A stretch of 64,000 nt of DNA. Origin: Tanypteryx hageni. Lineage: Eukaryota > Arthropoda > Insecta > Odonata > Petaluridae. A program made the position numbers and the translations under genes. The stretch is taken from positions 206,017,504 to 206,081,503 of the forward strand of contig CM054113.1 in assembly GCA_028673005.1 (NCBI GenBank). The letters run 5' to 3'. Every line of letters begins with the position of its first letter. Position 1 is the stretch's first letter. This document shows positions 35,905-48,473 of this stretch, one piece after another. Under the pieces are notes generated by a model. The model saw nothing but the letters and a program-made list of their open reading frames with translations. It was not told the DNA's origin and ran no database searches.

Positions 35905-38900
35905 CTTGGAAGTGTCTGACTGAGAGGATAATTTCTGCCCCACCTCTACATTTCCAAATTTAAAATATTTCTACATGTACACCATGTAATATTCATAGGT
36001 CGTCCAACTGTAATTAAGAAGATAGTGTTATTATTTACATGGAGAAAATGTTGGAAATTAGTGACGCAGAAAAGAGTCGCACAATACAATTTATGCCATA
36101 CGGAATGATTAATTAATTAATTCCTACTAGTTAACCACAAGCAAACCAACAGCAATCATTATAGTATAAGAAAGCAACTATTTCCTGTCACATAAAATGT
36201 CAATTTACTATGACGAATACCAATATCAAGCCCTTTACGTGTTACACATAAGAATTAGGATTTTCTCATTAAGTAATATCCAAAAATATAACATAAATAA
36301 TTAGCTTTACGAATAAAAGAAAATGTCAAATTACTTTTTAAAACTTTTCTCTGAAAAATTTTGCTTGAAGTATTATAATAAATCAATAAAAAAATAGTCT
36401 GTATACTTTGTTATTTTTTTTAAATTATTAATTCGCTTAGAATGAATGCACAAGTTTACGTATCATTGTTGTATTGAACTATTTTTAAACCATTCCTGAA
36501 CTTTGCGATATACATAAAGTAAACATTTTCACCCCGCTGCTTCCATAATGGAAATATGATGTATTATTTAACAAGAAAATGTAGATTCATGTTTCAACCA
36601 TTAATACAAGTAGGGATGTGTACAGTGTATAAAAAATAAGTGCGTTTCGTGAGATGGAGTATTTTAAACTATACGATATAGGTAATATGATCGAACACAC
36701 ACTATAAAATAGCAAAACACCACGATCCGATTCTATCTCTGTCTATTAATAATTTCTTCTCCCCCTCCCCATCAATAAACCTATTATATAATTTTATGAC
36801 TAAATACTTCAAAACGATACCTATATCAGAAATTATTCCAGGGAAATATTCAATTTATATTTATTGATTTATTTTCTAATGTTTTAATTAACCAAATAAT
36901 CGAAAATTATTTCAAACACCTCACTTGAGTTCAGTAGTTGTAATATTTACGGTTATGTTCTTTTCTTCACCGTAGATAATCCATTTCGTTCCACTTACTA
37001 AATCTGACATGCAGGCGTAAGGAAATAAATGTATTTTGCAATTACAGTAGATCTTATTTACTTCAGTAACCAATAAGATTATTTACATTGACAACAATTA
37101 GGTAGCTATGCATGAATTGTTCTAAGTTCAAAGTGAATTACGACTTTTTTGTTCAATTATCTTGATAAGGGCTACTCCTACAATAACATGCATAGGAAAA
37201 GAAATACTCTACGTTACTTATTAGTTTTACAAGTTTATTTGAAAACTATTTTAATTTGGCCAAACACTAATATAACGCAAAGTTCATTTTTGTCACCAGT
37301 AAAGTGGTACCCCTGATTGGCTCACGTAATTTATTTGTGTGATTTCTTATTTTCTTTGATTGTAAGTCTTTAATATCAAATTTCGTTAAAATCCGTCCGG
37401 TAGAAGCTGAGAACGAACAGGTGGACAGACGCTAATAGGCGCATATGCTAGTAGCAAAACGCGCCCAAAAACACCAAATACGACTGCAAGGATTAAATCC
37501 CTAATCATTGTTACGTCCAATGCAACAAAAACATTTCGTTTTTAGCGCTAATTTGAGCTAAAGATATTCGATCTTTTTTTCTCTCTTTGCTACCGTTAGT
37601 TCCGTCGTTGGCCACGGTGAACATTCCTTGGGTTTTAGCGATTCGAAAGCGGAATAGCCATTCCCGTCTTTGTCGCCCTCGATACAGCCTCCGTCTGCAA
37701 GGAATCAAGGTTCTCTTCAATCTGCGTACATATTGCTCCTTATATTGGCGTGTAACACATGCGCATTGGCAAATTGAATTTTGGAGAAGTGGAGGGAGAC
37801 CGTGAATGAAAGATTGAGTGTCTCACTGAGTCAGCAGGAGCAACTTCACGCACTCAGTTCAACGAAGAGATCGTTCGAGACTCGAAATGCTGACCCTGCA
37901 ATTGCGATTCGAGCACTCCCTCGAAGCGTACTATTATCGTCGTTTCTTACGCATCCAAACTCAAGCGACAGCATTTATTATTTTCTCCTCCTTTACTCGT
38001 ATTAAAAAGCCCTCGCGCAACAAATTAAAGGGAGTGGGTGTGACGAAGAGGGATTTGAATCATCGAGGTTGCGCTAGGACCATGGTTTCTTCACTTGTAC
38101 CAAAAATATGACAGAAAAAACTCTGTGCGATATGTAGGCTTGGACAAATCTGTTCCAAATCGAGGAGCCACTTCCAAAATCCAGGGGTCAAGATAGATTT
38201 CATTACTATGTATGTGATTTAGAATCACGACTATTTAAATCTATATACATTACATTTATACCGTGTGAACGGCATACAAAATAATGAATACTCTATAACT
38301 CTACATAATTGATAAAACCTAACAGAAAAATTAAGTGGCCACTATGAAATTTTTTGAAAATCAATTATTGTTTACTTCGAGTTATATTATGTATCAAATG
38401 ACAATGTTAACAACAATACATTGTATTAACTCGTTTTTTATTTTTCACGATAAAAAGTTTGAAAATCATTTCACTATAAAAACTGACAGAACTCATTTAA
38501 TGTAAATGTTGCCATGGCGATGGAGGGCGTGCTAGCGGGGTTGATCGTGGAAGAGGAAGGTTAGCGTGAATTAATCGGGTAACGAAAATGAGGGAAGGGC
38601 GTCGGAGACGTATTGGAATGTGTGTCGGAGAAGCCACAAATGACGTCGTTGGCGTCGCAGGATATTCTTTCCGCTACCCTAAGGGGGGCTCTCGACCGAC
38701 GTGAAATGCGTGAGCTTAACGTGGCAAAGGCTTACTAGACCAGTCATGTGCTTCGTACAGAGCAAAAAATTCTAAACTAACTTTAATTTTGCTCATCTGT
38801 AACTTTAATTTTGCTCATCACTCATACATTTGGTCCGTACATCTACAAGACTGTGATTTTGGTATCAAAATATCGCGATGTTGATCGATTATTTTTTTTC

Positions 38901-41515
38901 CTTGCGAACTGACAGATATTACTTTCCGTTTATCCAGCTGCTTTTGAACCAAAGCGGGGATACTGCATGCTGATGAATTCGTTGCGCAGGTATATGAAAG
39001 CAAAGTTACCCGAATGAGAAGTCTATAGGCAAAGTCTATCGCGATGAGGTGGAAGGAGTTTTTTTGACAAGAAAACTGGAACTGCAAAATAAAAAAGGGT
39101 GCGGAATGATTACCGCCATTCACTTTGGCTGGAATAACGAACGAAGCAAATAAGATAGACATGGAATAGAATTTAGCCATCAGTAAAAGAGTAAACGTTG
39201 CTATAGGAATTGAGTTAGGAGCTTGAAAAGTTCCTAAGCGTTCTCCGCCCGATTGTCCCTGTTTGTTTAATAATATGGCAGGTGGTTTCTTTACACAACT
39301 ATGGTGAACACGTCATCTTGGGTTTCTTCTGTCTTTGAATAGTAATATCCGATTTGACTTGAACTGATCCTTGGAGATCACGTTACAGTGCCTGCCAGTC
39401 AAAGTATCACGAAAGTTTAATGTTGCCTCTTCAACACTGAAGTAAAAGTAGGGGAAAGTGTTTTGAACTCAATTTTTCATGTCCAATTCCAACATTGCTT
39501 ATTTTAGGTTTAGGTATGTATTCCAGCCAGTTAGTTATACTTCGAACGCTTTCGGTTCATCTTTTGAGAAAAATAACTATATTTTACTTTTAATCGAAAG
39601 TAAGAAGTGACTGTTTACTTAGAATCTCTAGAACCAACCAACTAAAGTGAAATGATACGAATCGATTATTCATAATAGAAAATCGTTTACTTCATAATCA
39701 TGTTGACAAATAGCGTATTCAGCTTTTTAAAACTTGGCGGTTGCTTCAAAATTGTTTGCGGATTGAAACATCTAAGAAATTTACGATAAGGAATCTTTAA
39801 ATCTTCAAAGATAAAAGTTTTTCCTATCATCTTCCCTGAATTTATTTCACGATAAATGTCATCATTTCAAAACTGGTCGGGTTTTAGAAAATGTTAGGTC
39901 TTCATATTTAATTTAACAATAAAAAAAGTAACAATACTTCATTGACATGGATTTCTGCCGAGCTGTTATTGCTAACGTATGTTAAAGTGAATACAAATGC
40001 AACGTTTGACACCATACCTCTCGGTATAAATTGTTTTTTTTTTATTTAAGCTTATTATTTCGATGATTAAAATGTCACCGGACTAAATGGTTCCTTCTTG
40101 TGAGGAACCCGAGTTGTTAAGACCGAGACTTCTAGTGATTTCCGTCTTCAGTTTAACCTTTCCCTCAGTTGAAACGATATATGTCCGTACTATCAAAAGT
40201 TCCGATTCAAATATTTAAGTTATTTATTCAAGTGCATATTGTAATTTAGTCGTTGTACATATAAAGTCGTATGAAACAATATCCCAACAGGACAGCAAAA
40301 CGACACTATCCCATTTCCTGCTGTCCCGCAGAGAAGACATTGCGCCTCAGTCCTTGTGGAGTCATGGAGAAACTTGCGTTAGATATACAAAAACAGATAA
40401 CAGCGGATCCTTTCCGGGCAAACCGCGCGTGGTAAACTGGACATATCATGCAGCAACTGCGAGGCGAGAACGAACAGGTGTACGGCGCCGATAAGGCCGA
40501 AGAATCATCCCATATGCACACACACATACACCGTTACTGTTATGTTGGCTGCATAGACCAAAGAACGACGCCTTTGTGGAAATGAAAGGTTGTAAAGTGC
40601 AGATGTTCATTCATGATATGCATAGGGATAGAAACTACGGGGCTCGCTCCAAAGTTAACGCGTTATCGTAAGCACATATTTTTCAGGAACTAGGGTTATG
40701 TCGTATCCCAGGGTAACCTCACCTTTCAGGTCCTGGATACATCCTACAGTAAAACTTCTTAGCGGCATTGAGAAAACGTAATGCTCGTCCTTCACGTTCT
40801 GTTAGTTTGCTAATCTCATGATTCTCCACAAAAACCGTTCTAAACCCTTTCGCATCCGTTTGGCACTCGTGCGCGAGCAAACGCCTCCACGTAAGGAAGT
40901 CGAGCGTGTTAAATCGTGTCGAAGGAATTAGGAATGCAATTTCGTTCGTTTAAATTTTGTTAGAGCGAACGCGGTGCGGCTTAGGATACGCTAACTGCGA
41001 TCACGTTAATCTCTCACCCGTCCGTACGTCAGAAAAATTAACGATGTGCATCCGGTCTTGACCCACTGACCAAAACTCGGTCCTGGACACGCAAGAAATA
41101 AGTAAGGAATACGAGCTTTCGCCGAGGGAATGAATAATCGGGAACGGTGTCTGGAAATCTCCATCTCACTAAGATTTTGGGGTCCTTAAGGTTAATCGAG
41201 TCACGGATATAACAGGTGGCTCGGCGCATGCGCCCTAAATCTTTCTTATCCCTCGAGGACGCGCGCCACTTGCAGGAGCAGATGGAAGACGAAAAATATA
41301 GTAAAGGAGAGAGCCGGAGAGGACGGACGTTAAAGTCTTTTAGAGCCTAGATGCATTTAATTGGTTTCGGAAGGTTTAAAAACGACGTCACATGCTGTAA
41401 AGGTCAGCACCTGTTCGATCGGCACGATATAAAATCCTGGTGAAAGCGCTATCCGAGATTGTTTTTAAATCAAGCAAGAATGTGTAAGTCAAGCTGAAAG
41501 ATTAGCACGGATAAT
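35905..41515. other. No gene seen (5.6 kb)
   Basis: 35940-37480 is very AT-rich without structure. 37500-38110 and 38520-38700 are GC-richer with frames of up to 74 codons, all unrecognised. 38818-39180 has a 120-codon minus frame of ordinary composition (ATNSSACSIPALVQKQLD) with no family match. Nothing is supported as a gene. Confidence 0.45.
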
Positions 41516-41517
41516 GC

Positions 41518-41565
41518 GATTGTATTTTAAAACGAAGTTCTAGAACTTCGTTTTAAAATACAATC
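41518..41565. repeat. 48-bp perfect palindrome, no spacer
   Basis: GATTGTATTTTAAAACGAAG plus TTCT is followed directly by its exact reverse complement. Arms are 24 bp with zero mismatch and zero spacer. It may form a cruciform, and might be a tiny foldback insertion or an assembly/replication product. Confidence 0.95.
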
Positions 41566-43320
41566 TAAAGTTTATTGGAAGGATTTAAGAGTACAATCGG
41601 AAACTGTCTATCTGGTGATATGGCAGTCCTTATCGAGTGATTCAAGCGGGTCGTTTTCGTGTTCTACTCCCATAAAAAAATCCCAAATGCCTGATTTCGT
41701 CAAAATATTCCCTGTTGTGCGGCGCCTGATCTACGGGCCGAATACTCCGGGCGCTTTTTCTTACGAATAGCTCGCAAAAAAACCGGGAAAATTGTCAAAG
41801 CCCTCAAGGTCGCATAAGATCGCAACGCCATCTGTATCGGATCGCAAACATACCACCCTCCCCTCTTTAAAAGTGACGATTTGCCAGAGGAAAAGGAGAG
41901 GGACGGGAGGAGAGCGCGAGTGAGCGGTAACAGCCAAACGCGGCAGAAATATCTACGCTCCGTAGTGAAAAAATTGCTCCACCAGATCCGGCCGTCTCCC
42001 GATTCCGATAACATCGCAGGTGTTCAGTCTCGGAGGTTTTTTAAACGTCAATAATCCGCGATTTTCCTATGCGATCGCTCCGAATTAAAAAAAAAAACGG
42101 GTTCGCTTTTAACGACCTCGTGAATGTCGAATACATTGATTAAAATCTCCAGGCTCTGAAGGATAGGGAAATGGACCGCGCCGGACGTCCGAAATCTCGT
42201 CGCCCTCGAAGCGAGACGAATAAAAAAATCTTATGTGGTCACATCACATGACTTTCTCCATATTGGCAATATTTCTAAAATTCCCAAATAGGTTAAACGA
42301 TAATAAATATTTTAAGGAACTGCTAGGAAAATTCAAAGACAATAAAGAATTGAAATAAACTCAAACCGTAGCCTTCTGATGCTGGATATAGCCAGGTATC
42401 TCCAACAATTAAAAAAATAAAAAGGAACGTTATTATGACGTAACTAAGCGTCAATTGTTAACAATAGTAGCCGGTACGTGGTGTGGTTGTGGCAGCTAAA
42501 AAATTAGTTTCTAAGATATCGCTTAAACAATGCATTATAGGGGAAAATGTTTCAAAGGTTGTAGAAAATTAAATTTCCTACAGCTTTTATTCCAAAACTT
42601 TTTACATTTATCAAATATTAAAGCAAATATTTTAAAATAACGGATAAGTGACAAGACTAAACACCCACTTCTGGTTGACCGATTTTTACAAAAACTAATC
42701 AATTCTTCTGACTTTTATAAAAATGTTAAATAAAAAATTTCGCGTTGACCTGACAAATAGTTTTTGAGTTAGAGCACCCACAAAAAATCTGTCACATATC
42801 GTACACACACACAGATCATCTATAAAATGGTCAAAACGTGTTCAGGGGACCTCAAAACGTGTATTACCGTTGAAATCCCGAAATCGATTTTTTCATGAAA
42901 ACAATACTTGCTACTACGTATGGAGAAAGTAAAAAAAAGGCCTGTGATTGAATTTGTAGGAGAGAGTATGGTGATAAAAACCTACAAATGTGAGCAACCT
43001 TTCTACATGTTGGGCCGCATCGGTGATTGCGAATATTCGGATTGGAAGCTGCGCGCCGGATTAGACTTGAAATCGAAAGTTACCCTGGTATTCTGAGGTA
43101 TCGTATGAGCGAAAATCAAGTTTAAATGAGGATTTTATGGTCGAGGTTCTAAATTTGTAAAAAATATGAATTTTTTGCGTTTAATTTTAACGGATCGCTT
43201 TTTCATCAACAGCTTCGCAGGCCTCACAAAATGCTCTCGGGGGTCGCATACGGCTCGCGGACCGATTAAGATCAAGTCCGGCACGAGGTAGGGGCGAGCC
43301 CGGTGGCTTCGGCGATCTCT
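41566..43320. other. No gene seen; repeat-like stretch near 42830-42930
   Basis: A 104-codon minus frame (42014-41700) and a 62-codon plus frame (42908-43096) are unrecognised. CTCAAAACGTGTATTACCGT followed by TGAAATC resembles transposon debris common in arthropods. 43240-43290 (GGCTCGCGGACCGATTAAG) resembles a hAT terminus, but no partner was found. Confidence 0.4.
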
Positions 43321-43598
43321 CTGTGGTTCTCAATAATATTTTAGGCGCGGCACCCCTTCAAAAATGAACAGAATTTTGCTACACCCTTACCTTGAAACAA
43401 GCTAGCATATTTATACATTCAGGTATCACAACGTTTGGACATATTCATTTGTTCGTATTGCGTCATCATGGGTTTATTAGAGGAAATATTATCCCACAAA
43501 AACCTTATCAACATTTTAAAACCTTTGATTAATTTATTTTGAAGTTTTTTCGCGGCACACCTAACAATCATCTGCGCCACCCAATTTGGTAACCATTG
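43321..43598. mobile_element. hAT-like MITE, about 278 bp (family A, copy 2)
   Basis: Left CTGTGGTTCTCAATAATATT and inverted right CAATGGTTACCAAATTGGGT. It shares CGGCACCCCTTCAAAAATG and TTTATTAGAGGAAATATTAT with 16501-16752 in the same orientation. The target duplication is no longer clear. Confidence 0.7.
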
Positions 43599-43742
43599 AT
43601 CTTTCTGAAAGCTATTCGCAAGTTCAAAAATATTGGCAACAAATCGACAACGGGCGGGAGACTTCGATGGCATTTCTATAGTCTGAAACAGAGTGAGGCG
43701 CAAAAAACCTCGCACAGCTACTGGTCTGGAACAGTCATAGAG

Positions 43743-44238
43743 CAGGGTTTTTTTATTAACCGGAGGTACGTCTAGAGTTATAAAGGGGCACGCGAAAGTA
43801 TGAAAGACTATAATTATTCTTCTAATTTCAGCCTTAACGCATGATTTCTGAATAAAATGCTGTGGTGTTCTACGAGCGACGATCTTATAGTAATGCGCTG
43901 TTTTATTGACAAAGAGGGATTGGTATAGAATTACTGAGAGGTTGGGAGGTTTTTTCACAAAAGAGGTCGCCCTCGGGCGTTTTGGTAGATATGCAAAAAA
44001 TTTATTTATCACATTTCTTATTTCAAGAAAAGGAAATTTAAAAAAAATTACTCGCCTCCAAAAGCCACCAAGTTCGATTATTCCCTACTGGACATTTCTT
44101 TTTTGTCTGCACTTATACATAAGAGTTATCTAACTCAATGCATGTGTTGATCATAACTTTAAAATATAATAGGGGGTACGGGACTTATTTAAAAACTGCT
44201 GAAAGGGGTACGGCAACAAAAAAAGTTGAAGAACCCTG
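43743..44238. mobile_element. hAT-like MITE, 496 bp
   Basis: Left CAGGGTTTTTTTATTAACCG and inverted right CAGGGTTCTTCAACTTTTTT. Flanks TCATAGAG and CCCTAGAG (6 of 8). Directly follows the previous MITE (145 bp apart). Confidence 0.75.
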
Positions 44239-44259
44239 CCCTAGAGACTTTTAACGGCC

Positions 44260-45330
44260 GAGTGAACCAGATGCACGTCTTAGCCATCCTCTGTGGTTCA
44301 CTGGAGGATTGTCGAGCTCGTATTATGGCTGGAAACAAATTCTACTTAAAAATAAGTATTTATTTTTTTTCGAGAGCTTAATCTTGAATTAATTCTCTGT
44401 GGCAATCCGTCAATAATTTATTCCACCATCGGTTGTCCTTTCTTAAATCACATATGAAAGAATTACTATGTATTTTGGATGACTGCTTTCTAGGTAAAAT
44501 GCATTTAGGTTCATTAAAAGTCATTACACAGTTTTCTCGATCGTCAGATTTTTTCAAGTAAATAAGGAGAGCAGGGTAATCGTTTCGGAATCATTTATCT
44601 TTGAAGGGAGGGAAGGCATCTCATTCTTCGAAATGTGGCGCCTTTCGTTTCTCGTCCCGCCTCTCGCATCTGCTGCTCTCACTCGCCAGGGAAATTCGGA
44701 ATTTGGACAAACAGCAAGTGTCCGGCGTTGTGGCGCAGGGCCAAGGAGACGGAGGGGAACTCATATATCCCCGTGTTGTTGTTGGAATCGAGTTCGAATA
44801 CAAATAGGGATTGATGACAGTAGGTCGCGTGTGTTCCGAACACCCGCCGCGCTTTGCTTCGAACGAACGGATGGAACGGATTATATTTCAAGTAGGTAAA
44901 TAAACTATTATTTCTTGAGACGTTCAGATTAAAATTAGACGACGAACAGGATAAATTACTCTTGGGTCGTTCCCACGTAAGCTTAAGTATATTCTTAAAA
45001 AGTAAAAATAAATATTTGTTGGCTTTAATTGAACACTCAGTATGTATAATTTCCCTTCAAAGAGTTGGATTATTTTAATTTATACTATTGATTTATTTAT
45101 ATCTGAAGCTACGTCTTTACTATAGCTACATCAATAGCAGCATAATGACAAATATAGGTAGATGAGATTTACTTAGGTCGCTGCTTGCAGACGACTCTCA
45201 GCAGCGTGTGGTGAATATCCCGCCGCAGTTTCCAAGATAAACAAGGGTAGAAAATAAGAAACAAAGGTGTTGAGATCGCATAAATCTGAAATTAAATTTT
45301 GAACTTTGAGAAGGAGAAAAACATCCTGTA
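44260..45330. other. No gene supported; GC-richer block at 44600-44900
   Basis: 44600-44890 is open in three frames (60-88 codons), is CpG-richer, and on the plus strand ends in AAGTAG|GTAAAT, which could serve as a donor. This may be an untranslated first exon, but nothing recognisable is encoded. Confidence 0.3.
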
Positions 45331-45333
45331 TTT

Positions 45334-45404
45334 GACCGGGAATCGAACCCGGGTCTCCCCATTTGCCGGATAGATGCTTTAACCAACCAAGCTATCAAGC
45401 CAGC
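45334..45404 (-). mobile_element. tRNA-derived SINE head
   Basis: On the minus strand: GGCTTGATAGCTTGGTTGG (A-box region), then a perfect T-arm CCGGG-TTCGATT-CCCGG (B box GGTTCGATTCC). The acceptor stem pairs only partly, so it is not a functional tRNA. The unique tail runs toward about 45190. The internal pol III promoter seems intact. Confidence 0.75.
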
Positions 45405-48095
45405 ATGATTCTTCATCCTCGAATTGGGGTATTTACGGTGAAGAAGGGCTAAAAGGGTAGAAAAAATTAATTTTAACGTTGTGTAATTGCATTTTCGTAG
45501 TTAATTTAACGCACAAAATAAAGCTAAACGGCTTAATAGAAATTGCACCAAATAAACTAAATGAACGGCGATAGTTTAGAATTGTAGTCACCATTGTAGG
45601 TCGTAAGTCTGCGAACATTAAACGAGGGTAGAAAACGCATTTTTATTAGTACCGAAAGGGACGGACACGTACGCAATTTTATATGCAAAAAAAGAAAGAT
45701 CGGGTTTTGTTTTCGTTCTGGAGCATCCATGAATGGGAGGGGCTGTAACGCATTCCCCGGAGGAGAGAGGGAGAGAGAACTTTCTCTCCGGCGGAAGATT
45801 CCACTTACGTATACATTCTCTCTCTCTCTTCCTCTCTTGCTCCATAAGGGGGTCTTCTGTCCCCTCAGGGTTTCCGATCCCAATAAAAGAGAGAGCCGCT
45901 CTTATTTTTTCACATAACGAATGGACCAAAAAGGGCCACGAACACTTTCTTTAAGTGCAGCGTGAAAAATTCAGTTCGACTTTCTACCGTAATTCCTCGC
46001 TCTGGTTGGCTCTCCAAGATTCTTTCCTTTGGAAAAAAATTGGCGAAAGTAAAACTATCGACCAAAAGCTTTGCAAAAATAATCGTGAAAAAATGTCTCG
46101 ATTGTTCCGAATTCTCGTCTCTCGCCTCTCCCTTTCGAGAGCGAGTCGTGCGATTGGATTCAGATTGCGTCCCATTTTTGCTGAGACAGCTATTAAAAAA
46201 AAGTCGCGACTCGTATGCCTTTCAGAGTTAAACGATATAACCTTTCTTTCAATTAGAGCCAGTCGTGTCTCTTTTTAAAGAGAATAGCAAACGGAAAGTT
46301 TAATTTCCATTACTATTACAAAATTTCATCGAAATATTTGGTAATCACGATGTAACGTCCCTCTTATTTTCTTTGGATAAATCCGTTCCGTCTTTGAGCC
46401 ATGTTTTATAGAATATGATAGTTCGGCATATCCTGCGGTTCTTTTACAAATCCAAAAATGGCACAGTCCATCCTATAAACTTCACGGTAATTGGTCTTCG
46501 ATTATTCAGGTGCAGTATTTATAATTGGAATATAGTCTCCGATAAGGGTGAAATTCAGAACCGTAACTGAAAGATTGGGCGCCCATATCAAAGTTTCAGT
46601 AAACGCCTTCTAAATGCTGTTATATTATTTTTCCTGTGTTGTAATGAAGATCGGTTTAGTTTTAATTTGAATGAGTGCAAAATTAGAACACCGAATTTAA
46701 TGTTAAATTAAACGAGAAGGTATTTTTTATAGTTTTTGGTGTAAGGCGAGCAGCACCTCCTACGGGCGGCGTCTTTGGCCAGTGCTACCTCAGCCACACC
46801 CTAATTACGACGCTGGTCAAATCATTCACGCAATCAATCTTCCGATTCCGAAACAATTCTCAAAAGAAAGCTGTGGAAATCTCCCGTTTTATTTTTTAAT
46901 TTTGTAACATCAAAACATTAATTTGTTCCGCTGACATCTTTTTACGTTTTCTTTTCCATCTCGGATCTTTCAACGCAATTATCTTTCCTTGTTGTATTTT
47001 TTGCTTTCGCAAAGAAAATTTATCGCAACAGCACAATTAAATTTTCCATTTTCATTCTTCGGAGTTTCATATTTTCTTCCTTTTTAGGTCGATACTACTA
47101 TTGCGGAAAGTAATTATAGACCTTGGGAGTTAATATCGTGCGTTCTCTTATTGGGTAATATTCCCGACCGAGGGAATCAAAAACGCCACGTTTCCTGACA
47201 AACGATTGCCATTTTTATTCGCAGAAATTAAACCGGAGGTACAAGCGAGGTTATATCTCTCACAGTCGACAGGATTAGCAAATAGCCACTCATAGAGCGT
47301 GGAACTAAATGTCATCGCGTTGACCCAGTGACTCGAATGCAAAAAAAAGAAGTACAAAAAAGTGCAAGCGAGAGAAGGACAAAAAACTAACGTTATAACT
47401 CGACGTCGAGTACATGTCAGCAATTGCGGGCACGGACTGTTTCAGAAGGAATGGAATCCTTAAAAAAAAGTGACTTGATTTCGTGAGAACGCTCTGAGGA
47501 GGAATCGGTTTTCGTGTTTTCTAGGGAGAGAAAGAAAGGGGGAGATATCATAATTGTTTCACGGTCGGGAGACGCCAGAGAAGGGAGGGACCGAGGGAGA
47601 ATGGGCGTCGACGGTCCCTCTTTCAAGGAAAGAGGCGTTGGTCTTTTCTTTCATTCCCATCCACTAGGCGGCAGGTAAGTTGGGGATGAAAGGAAAGTCG
47701 GGGATGAAGGGGAAGGGGAATGGAGAAAGAGGTGGGGCCGGCGCCCGCTCGCCGCTTCGAACACACTCGATGGAATGCGATGAGTCCCCTTCCCCTCCCC
47801 CACCCCTTAGTGACTTCGAGCGTGGCTTATTGGTGGATGTCCAGCCGCCCAATCCACGAGGAGTGAAACGAAGGGAGTCGCTAGCATGGAGAGCGAGCGA
47901 ATTTTTCCCCATCTTTTCCATCTCGTGCTACATTATTAGGTAACTTCCGTCCCTTTGTTTGACATTTTCTGCGACGTTTCTGAGTAGAGTAGAAAAAATA
48001 AACGCGGTTGAGAAGTCAGATACAGCGAATATTCGACCACCCTTCATTGTATCAAGTCAGTTAACGTGTTGACTGAAGTAGTGACCGAGTTCTTA
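45405..48095. other. No gene supported; several GC-richer, GA-rich blocks
   Basis: 45620-46280 is open in several frames on both strands (up to 108 codons) with CT/GA runs at 45765-45835. 47415-47940 is GC-rich with purine-rich 47680-47740. These resemble the other islands; no domain is recognised in any frame. Confidence 0.4.
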
Positions 48096-48097
48096 TG

Positions 48098-48473
48098 TTC
48101 AAGTTTTATATAAGGGTATTTCATTGGAGATTTGGATACAATCAGAAAGCGATACATTGAAGTCGTAATGTTTGCACCCTTATGGTAAATTACGTTGATA
48201 CTGATAAGACTCCATTCAGTTAGATGAGTGATTTAGGTTTCGTGCTGTTTGCCAAGGCCTCAAACTCAATAATGCTCTAAGATAATTCAAGTTTCATATA
48301 AGGGTATTTCATTGAAGATATGGATACAATCAGAAAGGGATAAATTGAAGTCCTATTATTTGCCCTCTTATGGTAAATTACGTTGACAATAATAAGGCTC
48401 CATTCAGTTAGATGAGCGATTTTGGTTATTTGCAGTTTGCCAATACCTCAAACTCAATAATGCGCTAAGATAA
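48098..48473 (+). repeat. 188-bp tandem duplication (two diverged copies)
   Basis: Copies 48098-48285 and 48286-48473 start TTCAAGTTTtATATAAGGG and end CTCAATAATGCKCTAAGATAA. Several substitutions separate them (roughly one in ten positions by eye), so the event is not recent. Confidence 0.92.

Noticed and set aside
45334..45404. Functional tRNA gene
   Set aside because: T arm is perfect but the acceptor stem pairs only in part, and the sequence continues into a tail; better explained as a SINE head.
48098..48473. CRISPR-like or satellite array
   Set aside because: Only two 188-bp diverged copies in eukaryotic DNA; a simple tandem duplication.
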